In this document: piece after piece, positions 8,501 through 15,454 of the stretch
Numbering within the stretch: the first letter of the stretch is position 1
How the letters are laid out: each line of letters opens with the position of its first letter
Assembly: GCA_028285205.1 (NCBI GenBank)
Contig: JANQQA010000203.1
Span: 1-41,721 of the forward strand
Reading direction: 5' to 3'
Source: Bythopirellula sp.
Lineage (GTDB): Bacteria; Planctomycetota; Planctomycetia; Pirellulales; Lacipirellulaceae
DNA: 41,721 nt
The notes under the pieces: model-generated
Databases searched by the model: none
What the model saw: the letters and a program-made list of their open reading frames with translations, nothing else
Told to the model about the DNA's origin: nothing
Position numbers and translations under genes: made by a program

Positions 8501-8841
8501 AAGTGGTCGCAGCGAGCGAGGCGGAACTGCGGCAGATCGAATTACTACTGAAGTACTACACGAAGATGGGCGAGCAAGACACCCTTTCGCCAGACGTGGA
8601 AAGTTCGCTCGCGAGCGAGATCCTGCAGGTCCAACTCGAGGCAGCGAAAACACAGTTGGCGTTTCTGACCATGCAGAGAGAACTGAAGAAGCGACTCTTC
8701 GATGATGGCCATGGAGACATCGAGGACCTCGTAGCCTTGGAGCAAGAAGAGACGAAAGCCGCCACGGAGGTCCGCACGGTGGAAGCAATCATCAAGTACT
8801 ATCAACAAGAGTCTAGCGATGCCTCAAAGTCAGCACCCTGA
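5560..8841 (+). CDS. transmembrane Ser/Thr protein kinase with anti-sigma-like zinc finger and HlyD-like exterior
   Basis: 1093 aa, ATG overlapping the sigma-factor stop. Residues 8-39 form a putative zinc finger of the ZAS anti-sigma class: C8, then YLDERLDE, then H32-x3-C36-x2-C39. Residues ~101-360 are a complete Hanks-type kinase: GVGGMG 109-114, K131, HRDIKPAN 223-230, DFG 244-246 and SPE 270-272. A single membrane helix spans ~413-431. The exterior starts with a ~100-residue beta-rich domain (GQWAGESW to ~536). It continues with two half-lipoyl motifs, SPVKGRISKVGEGI (~564-577) and IRAPRDGVITELVN (~803-816), flanking a ~200-residue coiled coil. That is the architecture of HlyD/membrane-fusion adaptors. 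Residues ~935-1005 and ~1017-1083 look like a diverged internal duplication (EILQ-QLEAAK, then IKYY). Kinase function is certain; the role of the adaptor-like part is unknown, perhaps sensing in the periplasm. Confidence 0.92.
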   Translation: MNPSEQTCDLQRISDYLDERLDEADLAAFETHLTDCVSCQGELQQRAAEPEVWSDAARLLGHEDSIPTSDGTIKKHERQIASVLDALAPTDDPDMLGRIGEYEVSGIVGVGGMGAVLKGFDRSLRRVVAIKVMAPHLADSGSARNRFRREARAAAAITHDNVIEIYGVSEANELPYLVMPFARGPSLQARIDESGPMTATEVVRIGRQIAAGLAAAHEQGLVHRDIKPANILLSEGIERLWITDFGVARAIDDASMTQTGLIAGTPQYMSPEQARGDTVDHRSDLFSLGSIMYTACTGHPPFRSEAAYGILRRITDTDPRPIRDCNPEIPGWLCAFIERLMAKHPSDRFQTAQEVAELLEGCLAHLQQPTQVELPPCVAAGKQSDVLMSDSPRREHLGQQHEVRSFRLSRKGAWLMGMVLSFAGLSALAIQMTAPVNVSGQWAGESWRNVTLSSVDEASDWYTGAFTDAEGQTGALHLEWSRLQRRYNGRWKVGDDTAGSITLRADGISGIRGAISVDPDSQLTADAPRLREFSWKRSSSAVTTAGQVKQEANAVTQRSQAIQSPVKGRISKVGEGISEGAQVSKDQLILKIQDQDPQYRNRLEQQYRSNLLSLQSQRDQLGASERKVDAMQASVKAAESRVVYHEQVISELQDAHARITDAARKQLEANQALRDAREESLKQAQTELRRVEQLHGEGISPESELQQAKVRLEEAKALLAASDEVVSIAQQNLATKESEGKLKLLKAQSDLDQAESDLKKSKVEVTKAAFDVQKMRVVVSRDEKQVSETKRKLAAEVTQEVEIRAPRDGVITELVNLSENMITKAGDKICVITPTMTKEERSREGATSNDAQPARPDYNDPGVPTYEPAKQVLRLPRVSGETITESINAASSLSQRLREIRQRLELAKKTEPTAKDRSTVTKLEQQLAVLERERSAATEILQEQLEEAKRLTNSRKGLSDFVNARVKQGELSKSQALPAEQVVAASEAELRQIELLLKYYTKMGEQDTLSPDVESSLASEILQVQLEAAKTQLAFLTMQRELKKRLFDDGHGDIEDLVALEQEETKAATEVRTVEAIIKYYQQESSDASKSAP

Positions 8842-8874
8842 CACGCGATCGACGGCTGCGCGCTCGTGCGGTGG

Positions 8875-10017
8875 TTAGAACTCGCCCTGCTCTGCCAGTT
8901 TCAGCGCTGAGGCGTGGAAAAGTTCTTCGATCCTAAGTCGCCTGCTCGCCAGCCCTTGATGGTGGGAATACCGACAGAGCGTCTCCAGCGTTTTCCTATT
9001 CGGCTCGATCCCGTAAGGCCAGTAGTTCGTTCCCATCAGGGAACGCGTTTCCTCGACTTCCTGGGCCAGCCACGGCAACGAGATGTTGGCCCAACCTAAA
9101 GTCGCGAGTTCGCGCATCGCGTTCGCCTTGGATCGGGAGTAAGCCTGAAAAACAGCGGGCGAGAGCCAAGGGTGCGCGTCAACCAGACTTTTCCGAATCG
9201 CCACGGCATGCATGATGGGAAAGATCCCCGTTTTCTCGAAGTACGCACGCTCAGTCGTGCGAAAATCTTGAAACAGCCGACGCACCTTGGGATGTCCCTC
9301 GACATAGCACTTCGGTTCCATAGCGTGAAACAAAGCGTCGACGTCGCCGTCGGCGAGCATCTCGGAGTCATCCTTGCCGACGGGTCCTTGGCTTACCGTC
9401 AGATTCCTGGGCAGCACACCTTCAAATTCTGAAGGTCCGCCAGTCTGTTTGACCGAAGCGTCCTTGTCCGAGACATACCATTCGACATCGGTCGGCTTAA
9501 CGCCGTACTGGGCCTCCAACGTACCCCTGATCCAGGTAAGCGAAGTGGAGGAATAGCCGGGCGTCGCGATTTTCTTGCCGACGAGATCTTCAGGCCGGGT
9601 GATTCCCCTGTCAGTGCGAATGAAGATGCTCTTGTGCCGGAAAACGCGGAGCGGGAAGATCGGCAGCAAGGTGTAATCGCGAAAGTTGCCATTGGCGTAA
9701 GCCAGCATAAACGGATGCAGCCCTACTTCGGACACGTCACGCGTCGCTGGCCCAGAGAAGACATGAGTATTCAAATTGCCAATGCTATCCTTGGTGAACT
9801 CCACGTCACAGCGGTCGACTTTCACACGTCCATCTGCCAATGCCGCGACACGATCGTACTGATAACCGGCCACCTGCAATGTGAGCGCACGCTGCTGTGA
9901 GGGCGAGAGTCCTTCCTCCGCTGCAACAGATCGAAGTGGCGAATGCACCAGCCCCATAACCCCCGCCGGCGCGACGAGCAGACGTCGGAGCGTACTTCTT
10001 CTTGAAATTATTGACAT
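8875..10017 (-). CDS. Tat-exported periplasmic binding protein, 4,5-dihydroxyphthalate-decarboxylase-like
   Basis: 380 aa, ATG at 10015-10017. The signal SRRSTLRRLLVAPAG at residues 5-19 looks Tat-type. The mature part follows the type-2 periplasmic-binding fold seen in proteins annotated as 4,5-dihydroxyphthalate decarboxylase or NMT1-like substrate-binding proteins: LTLQVAGYQYDRVAAL, then SEVGLHPFMLAYANG, then PIFPLRVFRHKSIFIRTD, then PEDLVGKKIATPGYSSTSLTWIRG, then VEWYVSDKD. The C-terminal part has MHAVAIRKSLVDAHPWL. An exported protein of this family is more likely to bind a small ligand than to decarboxylate in the cytoplasm. No ABC permease or ATPase lies nearby. It follows the cytochrome c gene on the same strand with 156 bases between. 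Confidence 0.85.
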   Translation of the reverse strand: MSIISRRSTLRRLLVAPAGVMGLVHSPLRSVAAEEGLSPSQQRALTLQVAGYQYDRVAALADGRVKVDRCDVEFTKDSIGNLNTHVFSGPATRDVSEVGLHPFMLAYANGNFRDYTLLPIFPLRVFRHKSIFIRTDRGITRPEDLVGKKIATPGYSSTSLTWIRGTLEAQYGVKPTDVEWYVSDKDASVKQTGGPSEFEGVLPRNLTVSQGPVGKDDSEMLADGDVDALFHAMEPKCYVEGHPKVRRLFQDFRTTERAYFEKTGIFPIMHAVAIRKSLVDAHPWLSPAVFQAYSRSKANAMRELATLGWANISLPWLAQEVEETRSLMGTNYWPYGIEPNRKTLETLCRYSHHQGLASRRLRIEELFHASALKLAEQGEF

Positions 10018-10046
10018 CGCAACCTGTAACTGACGAAAGGCTTAGG

Positions 10047-10076
10047 ACCTCTGCGGCCGCGTAAAGGCACAGAGGT
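10047..10076. repeat. 7-bp inverted repeat in the cytochrome/binding-protein spacer
   Basis: ACCTCTG and CAGAGGT are separated by 16 bases, about 30 bases upstream of the binding-protein start on the minus strand. This could be a leader hairpin. There is no U-run for termination in the minus direction. Confidence 0.35.
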
Positions 10077-10140
10077 TTTGTAGACAAGGACGCATTTGAT
10101 TACAAAATCTCGCGCGGGGGGCCGCCGGCAAGCACGAACT

Positions 10141-10167
10141 CGCCGAACACGGCGACCGGAGTCGGCG
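10141..10167 (-). terminator. stem-loop just past the cytochrome c stop codon
   Basis: CGCCGA and TCGGCG pair across a 15-base GC-rich loop, starting seven bases after the minus-strand stop at 10174. No U-tract follows, so it is at most a weak terminator or 3'-end structure. Confidence 0.35.
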
Positions 10168-10173
10168 CTAGGC

Positions 10174-10584
10174 TCATTCTTCGCGCATGTGTTGATGGCA
10201 TTGAGCGCAGGTGACGTTCAGACGAACCAAGTCGAGCATCGCGGCATCGATATTCTGATCTTTCGCATGGCGCTCCAGGTCCAGTGACTGTTCCTGAAAG
10301 TTTTTGCTCAATCGCTCATAGCGCGGACTGGGGTCGACGATGTGCCAAGAGGCAGCCTTACTAATCATTTGCAGCGTCTTCGCACTCTTGGTGACTTTAT
10401 CGAAGTCGTCCAGGGTGAGGCCCTCGAGAATTCGATTCATTTGCACAAGTTTATCTTTCATCAGCAACTGATTACTCGCGAGCGTTTCGGACTGGTCATC
10501 CTTTTGATCCTGCGACCTGCTGACCGAAGACACGATCAAGATACCTACCGCTGCAAGAGTCATGGAACGAACAAAGAATCTCAT
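10174..10584 (-). CDS. small exported monohaem cytochrome c
   Basis: 136 aa from the ATG at 10582-10584. GGGAG sits eight bases upstream, which favours this start over the ATG at 10597-10599. Residues 1-24 are a signal peptide (MRFFVRSMTLAAVGILIVSS). The mature protein is almost wholly helical, and the single haem-binding motif CAQCH lies near the C-terminus, eight residues or so before the end. A late CxxCH in a helical bundle is the layout of cytochrome c'-like proteins. Also visible: LVQMNRILEGLTLDDFDKV and ISKAASWHIVDPSPRYE. It probably carries electrons or binds a gas in the periplasm. The redox partner is not evident. It is transcribed with the binding-protein gene downstream, and divergently from blaI. 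Confidence 0.85.
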   Translation of the reverse strand: MRFFVRSMTLAAVGILIVSSVSRSQDQKDDQSETLASNQLLMKDKLVQMNRILEGLTLDDFDKVTKSAKTLQMISKAASWHIVDPSPRYERLSKNFQEQSLDLERHAKDQNIDAAMLDLVRLNVTCAQCHQHMREE

Positions 10585-10946
10585 TAGGTTTGCTCCCATC
10601 GGGATAGTGCTGCGATTTGGATCGTCCTCTATAGCTTACAGGAAGTATCAGCGTTGGAAGATACAACAATCAACAAATCGCACGCCAGCGTGCGGTAACA
10701 GCAAGCGAACGCGATGGGAGCGAAGACAGTTCTGGAGAACCGTATCCGTCTGATCAGAGTGACAACGACCGATTCAGGCGGTACTTTCCTGCTTGAGTCT
10801 GTGCTGCGAACGCGCTATCGCGTTCACCATACGCCAAATGTCATGATCGTCTGAAATCGCAGGTATTTTGATTTCGCTTGACACGATGTGCATGTGCCAA
10901 TAAATTAACACCTGTCAACATTTTAACACACACAATCGACCCTGCC
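10585..10946. other. divergent promoter region, cytochrome c and blaI
   Basis: 362 bases. It holds the candidate BlaI operator/promoter at 10878-10906 on its right side. The left side must hold the cytochrome promoter, for which I see no convincing boxes. Confidence 0.5.
10878..10906 (+). promoter_or_regulatory. candidate promoter and BlaI operator for the blaI-M56 operon
   Basis: TTGACA at 10878-10883 matches a -35 box exactly. After 17 bases, TAAATT at 10901-10906 can serve as -10. The interval 10878-10900 is an imperfect dyad: TTGnCAC, nine bases, GTGnCAA, so a dimeric repressor bound there would cover the -35 and spacer. BlaI/MecI repressors are known to bind dyads of this size and to repress their own operon. 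Confidence 0.5.
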
Positions 10947-11342
10947 ATGCCATCCAAGAAACCGGCCAATCGCGGATTAGCGACTCGTGAACAGCAGATC
11001 ATGGATGTACTTTTCAAGTTGGGGAAAGCCTCGGTTGCCGAGGTGCGTGAAAAACTGCCCAACCCTCCCAGCTACTCTTCGGTACGCACGATGATTGGCC
11101 AGCTGGAACGGAAAGGTTTCGTCCGTCGCGACCGCTCGGGAGTGAAGCACTATTACTCCCCCATCGAATCGAAACGATCTGCAAGTCGTTCCGCCCTACG
11201 GAGCGTGATGGAGACTTTCTTCCCGCAGTCACCAGGTGACGCGCTGGCCGCTTTAATTGACGATTCCGCCAAGAAATTGAGCGAAGAAGACCTAGATCGT
11301 TTGGAACAAGCAATCAGCAAAGCTCGCAAGCAAGGCAAATGA
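10947..11342 (+). CDS. blaI: BlaI/MecI/CopY-family transcriptional repressor
   Basis: 131 aa from the ATG at 10947-10949; the longer frame from 10878 would begin inside the promoter. The N-terminal winged helix is clear: TREQQIMDVLFKLGKASVAE, then VREKLPNPPSYSSVRTMIGQLERKG as recognition region, then VRRDRSGVKHYYSPI as wing. The C-terminal ~45 residues form the dimerisation helices (SALRSVMETFF, LAALIDDSAKKLSEEDLDRLE). Known members are cleaved when the partner M56 sensor is activated, releasing the operon. The partner gene follows directly with an ATGA overlap. The symbol is the family name; no link to beta-lactam resistance is implied. A dyad overlapping the likely -35 box is the expected autoregulatory site. 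Confidence 0.93.
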   Translation: MPSKKPANRGLATREQQIMDVLFKLGKASVAEVREKLPNPPSYSSVRTMIGQLERKGFVRRDRSGVKHYYSPIESKRSASRSALRSVMETFFPQSPGDALAALIDDSAKKLSEEDLDRLEQAISKARKQGK

Positions 11343-14300
11343 TCATGAACGATTATGCATTCGGGACCGTGTTCTTGTTGGACGCCGTGATCAAACTATC
11401 CCTCTTGCTCTCGATTGTGTGGGTGGGATCCCTAGTAATGCGTAAACGGTCGGCGGCGGCACAACACCGTTGGTGGACGCTGGGTTTTGTCGGTTGCCTG
11501 ATACTACCTGCCATCTGTTTCTTTACACCAACCTGGACTCTGCCGATTCTTCCGAGCACTAGCGCGGGATTAAGGCCTTCGCAGCTTGATGGCGTTTCAA
11601 TGCCTGAGATCCGAGTTCCTGTGAACCTTACTCACAGTGACAGATCGGTTGAGCCGACTCGTCAGCGCGAGAGGATTTCGAAGCCCAGAACCGCATCGGA
11701 TCTTGGATCGACGAATCCTGTCGGCGAAAAATCAATCGAATCAACCAGAGTTCAAGAAGAGAATTTAACCACGCTTTCGATCCCAAGCGTGCTGCTGATC
11801 CTATGGATCGTGGGTATTGCTCTGTGCTGGTTGAGAATAACTTGGCAGCACATATTGCTCAAACGAGTGCTGAGGGACTGCGTTCGATTGGACAACCCAG
11901 AATGGAATGTGTTGTTGAGGAAGTGCTCAGAATCACTCAGTCTGCATCACAAAGCCTCGTTGTTCCAACACAACTCGACTCAGTCCCCGGTGAGCACCGG
12001 TGTTTGGAATCCTGCAGTGATCCTGCCGCACGACGCCGATACGTGGGATGCTGATCGTCGCCGATTGGTATTGCTGCATGAATTGGCGCACGTGCAAAGG
12101 CGCGATGTGCTTACGCAAACGGTCGCCGGCCTGGTTTGCGGACTCTATTGGTTCAATCCGCTGTGTTGGTATGGCCTGCTCCAGATGCGCAAACTCCGAG
12201 AGTTGGCCTGCGACGACCTGGTACTCAGTTGCGACCAGCAACCGTCGAGCTATGCCGACGTGCTGCTCGGCGTTGCACGCTCGTACCGACATCAACATTA
12301 TTCGACAGCTGTCGGTATGGCCCACAGCGCGAATGTGGAATCTCGAATCATGGCCATTCTTGACAAGACACGACGCCGCGTCTCATTCAGCCGAACTGCA
12401 GCGCGCTTGCTATTGGTGGCAGCCGCTACTTTGGTCGGCGTCGTCGGGACGGCGCAGTTGCGCTCGCAGGCCGAACCTGCTACTGAGCCAGAGAAGGCGG
12501 AAGCGGAGACGACCGTCGAGGCAGGAGAAACCAGTAAAACTCCGGTTGCACCAGCGAAAGTGTGGAACGATGGCTATGTGATGACCAAAGGCAGCATGCA
12601 ATTCCGAGTGCTTGATCCTGATGGCAAGGCGTTCCCTGGAGTAAAAGTAACTGTCAAGAGGAAGGACTACGCGACGGATACTAATGGAATCGCGGTAATC
12701 AATTTCCCGGAGCGTTTGTCACTGCTGCGTGTCTGGGTTCGCAAGCAGGGATACGTGCCGCTGTTCGTCCAGTGGTGGCCGAAGGAACAGGCAGACGGCC
12801 ATATCATCCCGGAGGAATACACCGTACGGCTGCAGAAAGGCACGGTCGTTGGCGGCGTCGTCCAGGACGAGCAAGGCAAGCCCGTTCAAGGAGTGAGCGT
12901 CGAAGTGAAGCGGAATCCTAGCGATGTCGATGGTCGCAATGTCCGTCCGCAGTTTGGAACGTGGCTTGCCTATGGTGGCGCCGCTGTGAAGACCGACGCT
13001 CAGGGGCGTTGGTCACTTGATAACGTTCCAGCAGGAGATGACATCGACATCAGCGTTAGGCTCAGCCATCCAGACTTCTCCGATGACTCGGGTTGGGGGG
13101 GCCTGCAACGAAAACACGGCATCACTACCCAGAAGCTGCGCGGTGGTGACGCGAGGATCGTCATGTCTCGAGGTGTCAACTTGAAGGGCGAGGTCGTTGA
13201 CCTGGACGGAAAACCAGTCACACGCGGGTGGGTCGTCTGGAGCGACACTCCGTACTTTGGTCAGGGGGTGTGGGAGAAGGAAATCGGTGATCAAGGTCTC
13301 TTCGAAACACCCCAACTCAAACCGGGCGAGTACCCAATTTCGATCATTGCGCCTGGTTTCGCAGCGCAGCGTCGCGTCGTAGACATAAAGCCTGGCATGG
13401 AATCGATGCGATTTGAACTGAAGCCTGGCAAACGAATCGAAATCCACTTCGTCGACAAGGATGGCAATCCCATCCCTAAAGTCGGAGTCTATCTGGCCAA
13501 CACCAGTATTCCAAATACATGGCAGGGCTCGAATGCACTGCATAATCACAAACACCCCAACGTCCCTGACTATGGCATTTCGCGTAAAGCCGACGAGAGC
13601 GGCGTCTTCGTGTGGGATTGGGCTCCTGCAGAACCAGTCAGGTTTAGCGTCGGTGCCATGGGTTATGCGCAACAGCAGGTTTCGCTTGTGGCCAAGGATG
13701 AGCCCCACATCATCACGCTGGCAGGCGCGAGGGTGGTAGCAGGTTTGGTGACGGACGCACAAACAGGAGAGCCGATCCCGGATTTTCGAGCCATGCCGGT
13801 CATTATCTTTCGACCTGATTTTTTCAGCACGCGTTTTTCAGACATGAAGCGAGGCGAGAATGGTCGGTACGAATTGCCACTAACCGGTAGCGCCGACCCA
13901 AATGACCAGTATCGAGTGCGATTTGAAGCGGATGGGTATCGATCCATCGTAACTGACGAGTCGTTCGGTCCTCTCGACGGTCGGGTCGAGCTCAACATGC
14001 AACTCGAACCTGCGTCCGTACGCGAGGGCAGATTTGTAGACCCGCAAGGCGAGCCTGTTTTCGGCGCAAAAGTGATCGAAGGCACATCTACGTGGGTTCC
14101 GATGACTCGAAACGGCGAACCAGACTCCTACGGAGAGCGAACTGTGCTGACGGACAAAGAGGGGCGCTTTGAGTTAAATTCAACCACGGAACCAACGCGA
14201 GTCCGTGTTCTTCATGACTCCGGTATCGCAGAGAAGCTTGTCGATCCGGAGGATGACGCAATCGGTGACATGGAACTCAAGCCATGGGCCAGCATCACAG

Positions 14301-15412
14301 GTCGGCTGATACAAGAAGGTAAGCCGATCGGTGACCAATCGGTCTACTTCTCGCCGCTGGTACGCCGCGGTCTTGGTCAAGCAAGATTTGAAGACTCCTA
14401 TTATGCACGCACAGATCCTCAAGGCCGCTTCGAAATGAAACGCCTACCGCCAGGCGCAGGCAGCCTGTGGGTTCCGCTCGGACCATGGCAAGAGTCTCCT
14501 CTCACTTCCGCAGAGAGGCTGGCCCTTGAGCTCGCACCGGGAGAGGAACGCTCCGTGGTGCTTGGCGGCGCGGGCGCTGTGCTGACCGGTCAAGTTGTAG
14601 CAACGGGCCGTGATGAAGTACCGCTTGATCGAAACTGGTCGCTCAATTATTTGATCAGCCGCGATCGTGGCGTGGCGGTGCCTTACGATGACGGTTTTCC
14701 TAAGCTAAATTTCGATCCTTCCGGACCTGTAAAAACTGCTTGGAGCCTTGACCCGCATTTCAATGACTGGGTGTCAACGCGCGAGAATCACTTCGTCAAG
14801 CTCACCGCCAACGGAAAGCTCCGTGTGACAGGGGTTGAACCTGGGGAGTACGACCTTGTGATCCGGTTGTACGAACAACCAGCCGGGTGCCTGGTCGAGA
14901 CGGTCGGCGAGAAGGTCATACCAGTTCGCGTCGAGGGTGAGGGAGAGATAGATCTAGGACAGATTGAAGTGCCCTGCCGTGCCGGTCCGCGAGTGGGTAG
15001 CGATATGCGTGCTTTCGAGTTCGTTGATACGAGTGGCAGGAAGCAATTCGTGAATGACCTGACTGGCCAGTATGTCGTGATGCACGTTTGGGCCAGCTGG
15101 TGTCGTCCTTGCTTGGAGAGTATGCCTGACATTCAAGCCGCCGCGGAACGTGTTGCCGACCTTCCAGCCATGTTCATTGGGCTGAATGTCGACCAAGATT
15201 CCGCCGAAGCGGAGGAATTGGCCGAGCAAAATGGCTGGAGCTGGTCACAGAACTACCTCGGCGATGACTCAGCTACGGCACGACAGTTGGCGATCAGCTC
15301 CGTGCCAACCTACTACTTGGTCGGTCCTGACGGAATGTTGATAGCCTCGGCGACAGAGTGGCATGAAATCAAAGACGAGCTATTCACGTTGCTCGACGAA
15401 AATCGCGAATGA
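11339..15412 (+). CDS. BlaR1-like M56 metallopeptidase fused to CarboxypepD-reg-like repeats and a TlpA/thioredoxin domain
   Basis: 1357 aa, ATG overlapping the blaI stop; ATG at 11345 is an equal alternative. Membrane helices are seen at ~10-33, ~47-66, ~147-165 and ~355-373. The M56 zinc site is intact: HELAH at 247-251 and the downstream glutamate E288 in RELACDD. From ~410 the exterior holds many carboxypeptidase-regulatory-like beta-sandwich units with DPDGKAFPGVKVTV, then DEQGKPVQGVSVEV, then DLDGKPVTRGW, then DKDGNPIPKVGVYL and DPQGEPVFGAKV. From ~1220 there is a thioredoxin/TlpA domain with W1254-CRPC (cysteines 1255 and 1258) and the cis-proline phrase SSVPTYYLVGPDG. There is no penicillin-binding sensor domain. 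It should sense an external signal, perhaps redox or polymer-related, and inactivate the BlaI repressor. Confidence 0.93.
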   Translation: MIMNDYAFGTVFLLDAVIKLSLLLSIVWVGSLVMRKRSAAAQHRWWTLGFVGCLILPAICFFTPTWTLPILPSTSAGLRPSQLDGVSMPEIRVPVNLTHSDRSVEPTRQRERISKPRTASDLGSTNPVGEKSIESTRVQEENLTTLSIPSVLLILWIVGIALCWLRITWQHILLKRVLRDCVRLDNPEWNVLLRKCSESLSLHHKASLFQHNSTQSPVSTGVWNPAVILPHDADTWDADRRRLVLLHELAHVQRRDVLTQTVAGLVCGLYWFNPLCWYGLLQMRKLRELACDDLVLSCDQQPSSYADVLLGVARSYRHQHYSTAVGMAHSANVESRIMAILDKTRRRVSFSRTAARLLLVAAATLVGVVGTAQLRSQAEPATEPEKAEAETTVEAGETSKTPVAPAKVWNDGYVMTKGSMQFRVLDPDGKAFPGVKVTVKRKDYATDTNGIAVINFPERLSLLRVWVRKQGYVPLFVQWWPKEQADGHIIPEEYTVRLQKGTVVGGVVQDEQGKPVQGVSVEVKRNPSDVDGRNVRPQFGTWLAYGGAAVKTDAQGRWSLDNVPAGDDIDISVRLSHPDFSDDSGWGGLQRKHGITTQKLRGGDARIVMSRGVNLKGEVVDLDGKPVTRGWVVWSDTPYFGQGVWEKEIGDQGLFETPQLKPGEYPISIIAPGFAAQRRVVDIKPGMESMRFELKPGKRIEIHFVDKDGNPIPKVGVYLANTSIPNTWQGSNALHNHKHPNVPDYGISRKADESGVFVWDWAPAEPVRFSVGAMGYAQQQVSLVAKDEPHIITLAGARVVAGLVTDAQTGEPIPDFRAMPVIIFRPDFFSTRFSDMKRGENGRYELPLTGSADPNDQYRVRFEADGYRSIVTDESFGPLDGRVELNMQLEPASVREGRFVDPQGEPVFGAKVIEGTSTWVPMTRNGEPDSYGERTVLTDKEGRFELNSTTEPTRVRVLHDSGIAEKLVDPEDDAIGDMELKPWASITGRLIQEGKPIGDQSVYFSPLVRRGLGQARFEDSYYARTDPQGRFEMKRLPPGAGSLWVPLGPWQESPLTSAERLALELAPGEERSVVLGGAGAVLTGQVVATGRDEVPLDRNWSLNYLISRDRGVAVPYDDGFPKLNFDPSGPVKTAWSLDPHFNDWVSTRENHFVKLTANGKLRVTGVEPGEYDLVIRLYEQPAGCLVETVGEKVIPVRVEGEGEIDLGQIEVPCRAGPRVGSDMRAFEFVDTSGRKQFVNDLTGQYVVMHVWASWCRPCLESMPDIQAAAERVADLPAMFIGLNVDQDSAEAEELAEQNGWSWSQNYLGDDSATARQLAISSVPTYYLVGPDGMLIASATEWHEIKDELFTLLDENRE

Positions 15413-15454
15413 CGAGTGCCGACGGGACCACAACAACTTGCACGTGATGTGTCA

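Noticed and set aside
5560..8841. Transport adaptor of a secretion system
   Set aside because: No ABC, RND or TolC gene nearby, and the adaptor part is fused to a kinase.
11339..15412. Beta-lactam resistance sensor
   Set aside because: No penicillin-binding sensor domain and no beta-lactamase gene nearby; the exterior is made of other domains.
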